A DNA stretch of 64,000 nt from Bacteriovoracaceae bacterium (GTDB lineage: Bacteria > Bdellovibrionota > Bacteriovoracia > Bacteriovoracales > Bacteriovoracaceae), in NCBI GenBank assembly GCA_016784965.1, contig JADHTQ010000005.1, forward strand, positions 59,652-123,651, given 5' to 3'. Shown here one piece after another: positions 58,301 to 64,000 of this stretch. The notes beneath the pieces are model-generated. The model was given only the letters and a program-made list of their open reading frames with translations, did not search any database and had not been told where the DNA came from. Position 1 is the stretch's first letter. Each line of letters begins with the position of its first letter. The position numbers and the translations under genes are program-made.

Positions 58301-59466
58301 AGCTAAATGCAAAATTGCAGCAGATCAAAGCAGGCAGTAGCAAAGACACTGATAAAAAAATTGCAAAGCTTATCAAAGAGTTTCAAATAGAGGCCACTAC
58401 TAAAACGGTGGATTTGATGGCATCTCATCAAATTGCGATATACTATCCTCCCAAAAAAGATGGCACGCCAGATAAGTCCTTTTTACTCATTATGAAGAAG
58501 TTGAGGAAAAAAGCACTGGTAGAGTTGCAAGCAGGAGTTGAGCAATTAGTGAGTAAGGAGCAGGCCTTAGATGAAGATTATAAAAATAGAAAAATTAAAA
58601 CCAAGGAGTATGATGCGGCAAAAGTAAAGATTGCAAAAAAGCAAGACAGGCTGATTAGGCAATTTTCCCTCAGTGCTGCCAAACAAGTTGGTAATCAACA
58701 GATCTCTGATGTGATCAATGAACAACTGCCGTTTGATCCCAAGCACCCCTTTGCTGCAAGCTTAACTAGAACTAGATCAAAGATAAAAAGGGGCACCTAC
58801 AGGCAGTTTAAAAAGTGTATAGACAGCAAAACTCCAACTGCCATTTTGGCCTCAAATGTAATTAACTATTGTAAAAATAGTATTACCAAGTCTATGCTGA
58901 CAGATTTATTTATGACACAGCTAAAGTTTAACATGAACGACATTTTGTTAAATACTGGAAGTACAACTCTAACTTTGCTGTTTAAGTCTCTATCTCTAAC
59001 CCCTGAAAAACTAAAAAAGCCTTTACAAGCAACAAAAGCAACTCTCAGGCATTGCCTGAACTTCAGAATTGATCTTCAAGCAGATAAAGAGGACGAAGCA
59101 ACCAACAAGGGGATGGCCTGTGCTATTATGAGCACGTTTGATTTTGTCGAGCACATAGTACGGATGGTGAGGTTAGAAAACCTCAAAAAGGGATTTTTGC
59201 TAGAGTTTACCAAGTCCAGTGTGCTTGGAACTGACTTTAGTGCAGGGACTATAGTAAAAAGGCTGCAAAACTGTGTTGCCAAGGTTAAGCGAAAAAATAA
59301 TTTATCGAGAACAAGGCACACCGATGCCCAGAATATTCAATTTGATTTTAAAAAGATTAAAACTCAAGTTGCAAGTGATCCAAAATTAATGGATAAAGTA
59401 ACAGATGGTATCTCTGAGTGTATCTCTAATTGGGATAAGTATGTTTTGGGTAATGTTGGTCTTTAA
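55369..59466 (+). CDS. Large exported helical protein with paired-Cys modules and an internal duplication
   Basis: 1365 residues from a TTG start with AGAGGAT 5 bases upstream. Signal peptide to about residue 24, an Arg/Pro-rich stretch (about 28-55), then a hydrophobic segment (about 113-136). The rest is charged helix. About nine modules carry two cysteines 20-70 residues apart, the second usually followed by an amphipathic helix (for example Glu-Pro-Cys-Val-Asp-Glu and Gly-Arg-Cys-Glu-Leu-Glu). Residues about 750-930 and 933-1110 are a tandem duplication (both begin Ala-Leu-Arg-Asp-Ala and include Val-Asp/Glu-Leu-x-Ala-Ser and Tyr-x-Pro-Pro). No family recognised. It was probably exported and disulfide-stabilised. 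Confidence 0.85.
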   Translation: MYYTKIITAILALTIYLNSITIYAKSLPNPRPKRRRTSIQRPIPTPSPRRIRRQKSCDTPVLEKPRLEQMDDFSEQLDRYWGRIFNRKKGSDLLAGDSRPNDKYGGDNDVGIGSIFILILTLGIPILAVALIAISWSSKNLQERIKYIADNIFDKIDDDAALKKGLIDIFGSEKKMKDVINKIVTKYFSDPDNKDWHPVSGDDRLAFEKYLKLELIKEISNLKLSEKLKIPSDHDIVLASVKQMTKAAKKCINDSNSSQGITNCQVLYQRSSLLRGGREILKVNLNENLAPVLENRYQDLEDVAVIHYDSCAQRDYLAHHDRVEAQIARLRDQSIARAFLEHTGEERVPTHSIMDMEYSRIIEAAKKKFNEEQALEIRKKFDAQGEQIINACALESMYRGIEGTLASKLLQGLGEFLSGAAKIKKVNGLLKDFSYCVKHVGKKQGSSFINAANIPALLDLKKLKKLTPDEFKAVVEPCVDETIKDAGKEAFSLGVRANKALNDALYGVVLTQKDKRNGKYVTAMQRVEDIVLRDGYDHCIELYTNKDPTRCMGYANVVGTKEALAINLRMQMNEFALPPYRANIRKIDKKVTRAVDGCFGNIKRQMDDKVSAYNVQYRKYLQAKKQRKKVVEPVEDKFSEKQLGDKLLDCQILGITEYAGHVTGIKVEAEIKAMGESLEILKRLDRLKRKKIGHHLNEIKKVGSACFQKELNKDRGNKDLFSEESMSAITGRCELEVKRYATPLIADAFLRTKHTEALRDALAGIVDVEQKKKLKKKWHRSLAKLRQKLLRTLKANIKSVKFRANKRAGKQLNDYLAKFKVDATVKTVELVASFSVSRYLPPVDGKANPDYLLVMEQVRQNELSRLKKGIRHTIDQERQIDSTIGEAVSDEQLQRRRQKAQKELSRKQDVLIAGFSLEVTKRVVPKVAMQKLNTQHGKALRDAFSDLDATKMPESKKKALKLLWEKDLVKLREDLVAKLNAKLQQIKAGSSKDTDKKIAKLIKEFQIEATTKTVDLMASHQIAIYYPPKKDGTPDKSFLLIMKKLRKKALVELQAGVEQLVSKEQALDEDYKNRKIKTKEYDAAKVKIAKKQDRLIRQFSLSAAKQVGNQQISDVINEQLPFDPKHPFAASLTRTRSKIKRGTYRQFKKCIDSKTPTAILASNVINYCKNSITKSMLTDLFMTQLKFNMNDILLNTGSTTLTLLFKSLSLTPEKLKKPLQATKATLRHCLNFRIDLQADKEDEATNKGMACAIMSTFDFVEHIVRMVRLENLKKGFLLEFTKSSVLGTDFSAGTIVKRLQNCVAKVKRKNNLSRTRHTDAQNIQFDFKKIKTQVASDPKLMDKVTDGISECISNWDKYVLGNVGL

Positions 59467-59984
59467 TTTGTAGAGAGATGGGCCTTTATACCACGTTCAA
59501 TCTTTTTAGCGATGCCAGAGCATTTGTTTTCTGTATAAAAATCTAGCACCTGTAAGGGATAACCTAACATTTTGTGCTCACCATTTGAGAGCTTAACCTC
59601 ACAGTTGAGTAAATTGATATAAGAGTAAATTTTCGACCTATAGCAGTAGCAATCGATGGTTTTCATAGTAACGTTAGTGGTGATGCCTCTTTTTAAATAG
59701 GCATCTTGTTTTAAACTTAACATCGACTCTCTGCCTACTGCAGCATTGTTGCATGCAGATCCCATGAGATCTGTTGGATAATTGGGCATTACAGGTTGCT
59801 CGGCACTACCATCGGAGTAGATTTCCATACAGTTTAAATAATCTCTTTTATATCCATTGCCATGGTCGGTTCGGTAGCAACCACAGGCAATTAATAGTAG
59901 GCGTTTAACATTAGATCCAGACTGTACCACAATTGGTCCATATGCAAATGCGGCCAGCAATAGATAAGTTACTAATTTGGACAT
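59463..59984 (-). CDS. Small exported Cys-rich protein
   Basis: 173 residues. N-terminal signal peptide (cleavage near Tyr-Gly-Pro or Gln-Ser-Gly) followed by eight cysteines, including Ala-Cys-Gly-Cys-Tyr and Asp-Cys-Tyr-Cys-Tyr. The Cys-x-Cys pairs suggest disulfides or metal binding in the periplasm. Its stop interlocks with the convergent 1365-residue gene. The start codon ribosome site is weak. No family recognised. Confidence 0.7.
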   Translation of the reverse strand: MSKLVTYLLLAAFAYGPIVVQSGSNVKRLLLIACGCYRTDHGNGYKRDYLNCMEIYSDGSAEQPVMPNYPTDLMGSACNNAAVGRESMLSLKQDAYLKRGITTNVTMKTIDCYCYRSKIYSYINLLNCEVKLSNGEHKMLGYPLQVLDFYTENKCSGIAKKIERGIKAHLSTN

Positions 59985-60070
59985 TTGTATTCCATCTGCT
60001 AATTCCTAACCCTACTTTTACCATTATATCGAGTTAGATGCAAAATTATGAGATGAAGCAAATGTTTCCT

Positions 60071-60601
60071 TTAATGATCTTTGCAACCATCATCACCGCA
60101 ATCACCTTTTTTAGGACAAGTGCATTTACCTTTGCGGCAAACATGTTTTTTAGGAATGAGATCCTCTTTAGTGGCCTGGCGCATAGACATAATTTCTACG
60201 TCAAAATTAAGTGTTTTACCGGCCAAGGGATGGTTGGCATCAACTGTGATGGTATGTGATTCAATTTTTATAATTCTAAAAGATTGAGGAGGTCCGCCAA
60301 CTTGTGGAATATGAAACATCATTCCGACTTTAAGACTTTGGGCATCTTCAAAGTCCTCTGGTGCAACAGTACTGACAAGACCTGCGTCATACTCGCCATA
60401 GGCATCATTTGGCAAAAGGGAGACGATAAACTTGTCTCCAGTTTGTTTGCCACCCATTTGTGCTTCTAGGCCTTTGAGCATTTGCTTGTGTCCATGAACG
60501 TACTGAAATGGTTTATTTGCATCAGTATAATCCAACAGCTGACCTTCACCGTCTGTCAGAGTGTAGTTTATTTCTACAAAGATATCTTTGGCGATTTTCA
60601 T
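60071..60601 (-). CDS. slyD: FKBP-type peptidyl-prolyl isomerase SlyD
   Basis: 176 residues. The FKBP part has Tyr-Val-His-Gly-His-Lys-Gln-Met-Leu-x-Gly-Leu-Glu and Asp-Ala-Tyr-Gly-Glu-Tyr, with the SlyD insert-in-flap chaperone domain between them and Val-Asp-Ala-Asn-His-Pro-Leu-Ala-Gly-Lys-Thr-Leu after it. The C-terminus (about 150-176) is rich in Cys, His, Lys and Asp, a nickel/zinc-binding tail. It is a cytoplasmic folding helper and metallochaperone. It follows the cyclophilin gene by 23 bases. Confidence 0.93.
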   Translation of the reverse strand: MKIAKDIFVEINYTLTDGEGQLLDYTDANKPFQYVHGHKQMLKGLEAQMGGKQTGDKFIVSLLPNDAYGEYDAGLVSTVAPEDFEDAQSLKVGMMFHIPQVGGPPQSFRIIKIESHTITVDANHPLAGKTLNFDVEIMSMRQATKEDLIPKKHVCRKGKCTCPKKGDCGDDGCKDH

Positions 60602-60624
60602 GCTACCTTCAAAGTCATAGGTTA

Positions 60625-61200
60625 CTATTTTTTCATACGAATACTTTCTATTACCACAGGCTCTATCGGAGTATTTTGAGAAAGCTTTGCAACGGCAACT
60701 TTTACTTTTTTAATTTTATCTACAACATCTTGACCACTTACAATATTTCCAAATACTGCATAACCATAAGTTAAGGGATCTTTTCCACGGTGATTTAAAA
60801 AAGTGTTGTTTCTAACATTGATGAAAAACTGAGCAGTTGCACTGTCAACGATATTAGTTCTGGCCATGGCAACAGTTCCTAAATTATTTTTGAGGCCATT
60901 TGTTGCTTCATTTTTGATAGGAGGATTTGTACTTTTTTCTTTGCCGTCTTTGGTAAATCCTCCACCTTGGATCATAAAATTTTCAATTACTCGATGAAAG
61001 ATCGTTTTGTCGTAGAATTTAGCGTCGACATATTTTATAAAGTTTTTAACTGAAATTGGTGCTTTGTCTTGAAAAAGTTCAATTTCAATTGTGCCATGGT
61101 TGGTGGTCATAATGGCGATAGGATTTTTTGCAAATATTGGCCCTGCTTGGAATAAACATAATAAGGCCACAACTAGTGCACTGAATTTAAACTTTTGCAT
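60625..61200 (-). CDS. Cyclophilin-type peptidyl-prolyl isomerase, exported
   Basis: 191 residues from the ATG at 61200, chosen because AGGAG lies 8 bases upstream and a signal peptide follows (cleavage near Ile-Phe-Ala-Lys); a frame extension upstream lacks both. Motifs: Phe-His-Arg-Val-Ile-x-Asn-Phe-Met-Ile-Gln-Gly-Gly, Met-Ala-Arg (active-site region), Ser-Ala-Thr-Ala-Gln-Phe-Phe-Ile-Asn and Tyr-Ala-Val-Phe-Gly. PpiA-like, acting in the periplasm. Confidence 0.93.
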   Translation of the reverse strand: MQKFKFSALVVALLCLFQAGPIFAKNPIAIMTTNHGTIEIELFQDKAPISVKNFIKYVDAKFYDKTIFHRVIENFMIQGGGFTKDGKEKSTNPPIKNEATNGLKNNLGTVAMARTNIVDSATAQFFINVRNNTFLNHRGKDPLTYGYAVFGNIVSGQDVVDKIKKVKVAVAKLSQNTPIEPVVIESIRMKK

Positions 61201-61210
61201 CAAGAATCTC

Positions 61211-61849
61211 CTATTTAAATGCTTGTTTGATAAATTGTTGATATTTTTCAATAGACAGTGGGTCTTTGTTTTCAACAAATTTTAAAAGGTGAGGGATGGA
61301 GTCATTTCCCCAAAAAAGCTCACCTTCAACGATAAAAGTGGGAAAACCAAATACGCCACTATCCAATGCTCTTTTCACATTTTCTTTAAGTAAAGCTCTA
61401 CTATGTTTTTCCATGGCCAATTTTAGCAGATGCTCACCATCAAAGTTGGCGCCGCTTAGGACACTTTGTAGAACTTGGGGGTCACCAACATTTATTCCCC
61501 TTGACCATGCGGCATCAAAAATAGTATCAATTATTGCAAATTGCTGGTCTTTACTATTTTGACTGAGTGCTATGCGCAGTGCGTACAGGGAGTTAAATGG
61601 TAAAATGGTTGGAACAACAAATTCGATGTTGTTATTAGCTGCAAAGCGCAGGCAGTCCTTAAATAGATAGTTTCTCTTGGGAACTATCTCTGCGGGTCCT
61701 TTGGTCTCGTAGTGATGGATGACTTTGCCCAACAGTGACGGGATAAATTCAAACTCAATAATGTCTTGTTTTTTTGCTCGTTTAACCCATTGCCATGAAA
61801 GATAGGAGTAGGGAGATAAAAAATCAAAATAATATTCGCATTTTTTCAT
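61211..61849 (-). CDS. DsbA-fold isomerase (2-hydroxychromene-2-carboxylate isomerase family)
   Basis: 212 residues. The start Tyr-Tyr-Phe-Asp-Phe-Leu-Ser-Pro-Tyr-Ser-Tyr-Leu matches the HCCA isomerase family, with the glutathione-contacting Ser in place of the DsbA Cys pair. The middle is helical; the end has Gly-Val-Phe-Gly-Phe-Pro-Thr-Phe-Ile-Val (cis-Pro loop) and Phe-Trp-Gly-Asn-Asp, all family features. It likely acts on aromatic or glutathione-linked substrates; the true substrate is unknown. It is 10 bases upstream of the cyclophilin gene. Confidence 0.88.
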   Translation of the reverse strand: MKKCEYYFDFLSPYSYLSWQWVKRAKKQDIIEFEFIPSLLGKVIHHYETKGPAEIVPKRNYLFKDCLRFAANNNIEFVVPTILPFNSLYALRIALSQNSKDQQFAIIDTIFDAAWSRGINVGDPQVLQSVLSGANFDGEHLLKLAMEKHSRALLKENVKRALDSGVFGFPTFIVEGELFWGNDSIPHLLKFVENKDPLSIEKYQQFIKQAFK

Positions 61850-61941
61850 ATATTGACCGCCACCGCCACTTTATCGGGCCATACCTCAGTTTTAAAGTAG
61901 CACATGATTACATATTATTGAATCTTCTACAATACTTTAAA

Positions 61942-62229
61942 ATGATTTTACTGCTCATTTGTCCAGTGCTTATAGCTAGCTGCAGCAAGACGGTGGATTT
62001 ACAATATTGTGAAGAGCTTTCAATGAAGGCCTACAAGGGGTTTCCCCAAGCAATAACCAACTTTAAGAGGGATTGTCAGGAATATAATGTAAAATTCACC
62101 GCTCAAGTGTGCCAAGCAGCATTACAAGATCTAATATTTATGGGAGATGTAGACAAAGTTCAAAAAAAGTATGGAAAAGATGTGATTGGTTGCTTTACTC
62201 AAAATGATTTAAAAAAGTTTAAAAGGTGA
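61942..62229 (+). CDS. Small predicted lipoprotein
   Basis: 95 residues from the ATG at 61942, which is followed at once by a hydrophobic core and lipobox Ile-Ala-Ser-Cys (Cys15 or so). An upstream in-frame extension has no ribosome site. The mature part has four cysteines (after the lipid Cys) and Lys-rich ends. The next gene starts 3 bases after its stop. Function unknown. Confidence 0.6.
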   Translation: MILLLICPVLIASCSKTVDLQYCEELSMKAYKGFPQAITNFKRDCQEYNVKFTAQVCQAALQDLIFMGDVDKVQKKYGKDVIGCFTQNDLKKFKR

Positions 62230-62232
62230 AAG

Positions 62233-62883
62233 ATGTCGGATGATCAATTAGTGGTCAAAGCTACCAGAAAAGATTTGCAAATATCTAGGCGCATTTTTCA
62301 TATGGTCAACGGATCAGTTATTGCAACTGCCTATAACCTTACCTTGACTCATAAGCAAGTGGTTTACATGTTGGGGACAGGTGCTTGCTTGTTATATTTG
62401 TTTGATCAAATTAGAATTTCATATCCCGAGCTCTCCAACAATTTTGCTAGGTTTACAAAGTATATATTGCGCGCTGAAGAGCAACTCAAAGAGTCTGCTG
62501 CAGTTCCTTATATCATTGCCATTTTGCTGACAATTTTGAGTTTTCCCAAAGTGATAGCACTTTGTAGTATATATACCTTGGCCTTTGCAGATCCCTTATC
62601 GGCAATCATTGGTATCCGTTTTGGTAAGCGCCATATAGTAAAAGAAAAAAGTGTTGAGGGCTCCATTGCTTTCTTTTTAACCACCTTTTTATGTGTATTG
62701 TTGGTCTTTGACTCCTATCACATCAACGGATGGAAATCTTGGGTGGTAGCAGGACTTGTTTCTTTTATGGGGGCCGGTATTGAAATGCTTCCCTTGCGCT
62801 TAGATGATAACCTTACCATTCCTCTTTTTACGGCCTTTACGCTTTGGATCTTTTGTAGCACCTTTGGGGTACATGTAGTCTAG
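62233..62883 (+). CDS. Dolichol/phytol kinase-like (SEC59/CTP-dependent lipid kinase family)
   Basis: 216 residues with about six hydrophobic segments. Family motifs: Arg-Arg-Ile-Phe-His-Met near the N-terminus, Ala-Phe-Ala-Asp-Pro-Leu-Ser-Ala-Ile-Ile-Gly-Ile-Arg-Phe-Gly-Lys-Arg, Lys-Ser-Val-Glu-Gly-Ser and a Glu-Met-Leu-Pro...Asp-Asp-Asn-Leu-Thr-Ile-Pro end. These enzymes use CTP to phosphorylate lipid alcohols such as dolichol, phytol or diacylglycerol. AGGTGAAAG precedes the ATG. Its stop interlocks with that of rapA. Confidence 0.82.
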   Translation: MSDDQLVVKATRKDLQISRRIFHMVNGSVIATAYNLTLTHKQVVYMLGTGACLLYLFDQIRISYPELSNNFARFTKYILRAEEQLKESAAVPYIIAILLTILSFPKVIALCSIYTLAFADPLSAIIGIRFGKRHIVKEKSVEGSIAFFLTTFLCVLLVFDSYHINGWKSWVVAGLVSFMGAGIEMLPLRLDDNLTIPLFTAFTLWIFCSTFGVHVV

Positions 62884-64000
62884 ACTACTAATCGCAATGA
62901 ATCTAAGTGTATCCGCGCCTCACTAATAGTTTGTAGTACTTTGGCCTTATTATCTTGTAACAAGATTATTTCTTGAGGATCAACAACTAACTCCTTTTTC
63001 TGCAGATCTTCTAGCCTTTTTATCTCTCTATCAAATTCATCAGTAGTTGCTTTTAGATATCTATTTTTAACATCTTCAATTTTATGTTCAATATACTTGT
63101 AAGATTTTTTTAACAGATCATTCATAATATGTTTGGGAATTTCTTTAACTTGCTCGATTTTGTCTTTTTTAGCATTGATGAGCTGAGCATTTAGCTCATC
63201 GAGCTTAAAGCGTGCTGACATATTGTTTCCAAGTTGATCAACAACCACCCGCAAAATGGTCGGTGGAAAATGTCTACTGGCCTCTAATGCCTGTGGTGCG
63301 ACAACTTTTAAGATATAAATACTTTCAAGCAGAAACTGTGACATGTTCTCATCGGCCCATGAAGCAATGGTAGCATTGCCAAACTCATGTCCTAAAATCA
63401 ACTCAAAAGTATCATAAACCATGGGGTGATCCCAAGTGATAAACTTTAAGTCTTCTCGCTCTAGTGCTTTTTGCCGATTATAGGTGACAGACAAGCCGTC
63501 TTTGGGCAGATGGGGAAAATGGGGGACAAACATATTGTCAGTGGGACACAAATAGATAGAGGTGGCATCAAGATCATTACTGTGAACTCCAAAATGGTGA
63601 AACACTTTATCCATATATTCTTTAAGCTGATTGGAGCTATCAATTTGCTTTATTTCATCTACAATTTTTTTGGCAATCTGTTGGTCAAATGAGGCCATTT
63701 CGATTAAGCGGTCTCTACCTTTTTCTAACTTGTCCTCCAATTGCTTATTGATGGATCTTGCTTCATTTAGAAATTTGTTTAACTTATCGCTGCCAGACGC
63801 TAAGTAATCTTTGCTATGGTCAAGGCAGTGATTTAGTTGATCACCCACCTGCTCAAGCAGTGCTTGGGCACCTTTTACTGGCGCATTAAAGGCATCAAGC
63901 CCCTCATGGTACCAGTGAAATAATATCTCTTCATAACTATTTTGGATGTAGGGTACGTGAATATGAATGTCTCTTTTTTGTCCAATTCTATCAAGGCGAC
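62880..64000 (-). CDS. rapA: RNA polymerase-associated ATPase RapA, C-terminal part (partial)
   Basis: Open on the minus strand from the right edge to a stop at 62880. At the edge the frame reads Arg-Leu-Asp-Arg-Ile-Gly-Gln, the SWI2/SNF2 motif VI, then His-Ile-His-Val-Pro-Tyr and His-Trp-Tyr-His-Glu-Gly-Leu-Asp-Ala-Phe, as in RapA. Next come Asn-Met-x-Val-x-His-Phe-Pro-x-Leu-Pro, Leu-x-Phe-Ile-Thr-Trp-Asp-His-Pro and a final Leu-Asp-Ser-Leu-Arg-Leu-Val-Val. RapA binds RNA polymerase and recycles it after transcription. About 370 C-terminal residues are visible; the ATPase core lies outside the window. An internal ATG near 63848 is not the start. Confidence 0.93.
   Translation of the reverse strand, partial: RLDRIGQKRDIHIHVPYIQNSYEEILFHWYHEGLDAFNAPVKGAQALLEQVGDQLNHCLDHSKDYLASGSDKLNKFLNEARSINKQLEDKLEKGRDRLIEMASFDQQIAKKIVDEIKQIDSSNQLKEYMDKVFHHFGVHSNDLDATSIYLCPTDNMFVPHFPHLPKDGLSVTYNRQKALEREDLKFITWDHPMVYDTFELILGHEFGNATIASWADENMSQFLLESIYILKVVAPQALEASRHFPPTILRVVVDQLGNNMSARFKLDELNAQLINAKKDKIEQVKEIPKHIMNDLLKKSYKYIEHKIEDVKNRYLKATTDEFDREIKRLEDLQKKELVVDPQEIILLQDNKAKVLQTISEARIHLDSLRLVV

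Noticed and set aside
63848..63848. ATG at 63848 as start of a 322-residue protein
   Set aside because: The same frame continues upstream to the window edge with the RapA motif VI, so this is an internal Met.
1..64000. rRNA, tRNA genes and CRISPR arrays
   Set aside because: I saw no rRNA-like stretch, no cloverleaf with the T-arm consensus in the gaps, and no regularly spaced direct repeats.

Overview
The window is an AT-rich, tightly packed chromosomal segment of a Gram-negative bacterium. Outer-membrane and periplasmic functions are clear: a LamB-type porin, lipoprotein signal peptides, periplasmic PPIases, RapA and SlyD. The mix of many large secreted proteins without recognisable domains, an HNH endonuclease of a type I recall as common in Bdellovibrio-like bacteria, EcsC, DUF2231 and PilZ/GAF/AAA regulators suggests the Bdellovibrionota (Bacteriovorax-like). 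That placement is inference. I saw no rRNA, tRNA or CRISPR.

Layout. 1-6.2 kb: coiled-coil proteins, DUF2231 membrane protein, EcsC protein, an orphan ParA-like ATPase, a YihY/BrkB-like membrane protein and class II fructose-bisphosphate aldolase. 6.2-19.8 kb: one gene for a 4552-residue predicted lipoprotein made of Ig-like repeats, Cys/Trp mini-repeats, a propeller-like region and a LamG-like domain. 19.8-26.6 kb: a PAS-LuxR regulator paired with a tandem CZB zinc protein, an HNH nuclease, a maltoporin-like porin and an unknown exported protein. 26.8-32.6 kb: an amino-sugar operon (PfkB kinase, GH4 phospho-glycosidase with no standard start codon, PIG-L deacetylase, SIS isomerase/deaminase) convergent with a sodium:solute symporter. 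Together these could take up and break down an N-acetylated disaccharide such as chitobiose without a PTS. 33-35.3 kb: an operon of three degenerate metal-protein homologues (hemerythrin, NuoB-like, CDF transporter fused to a NifX-like domain), each lacking some of its metal ligands.

35.4-52.5 kb is mostly housekeeping: CPA2 antiporter, NAD(P)HX repair enzyme, PdxJ, GlmM, UPF0047, a PilZ-GAF-AAA-Fis regulator that lacks the sigma-54 contact loop, M14 carboxypeptidase, RimK-like ligase, FabH, a Crp-type regulator, TruD, a methyltransferase, a thioredoxin-fold protein, DUF6485 and a secreted Cys-repeat protein. 52.5-55.3 kb is an accessory island: a three-gene cassette of unknown function with an elaborate leader, a tyrosine-recombinase remnant, an IS-end-like sequence, a large hairpin and a broken four-helix-bundle gene. 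55.4-64 kb: a 1365-residue exported protein with paired-cysteine modules and an internal duplication, then SlyD, cyclophilin, a DsbA-fold isomerase, a small lipoprotein, a dolichol-kinase-like enzyme and the 3' part of rapA.

A general property is compaction. Five convergent gene pairs share a four-base overlap in which both stop codons interlock, and many same-strand genes overlap by an ATGA-type junction.
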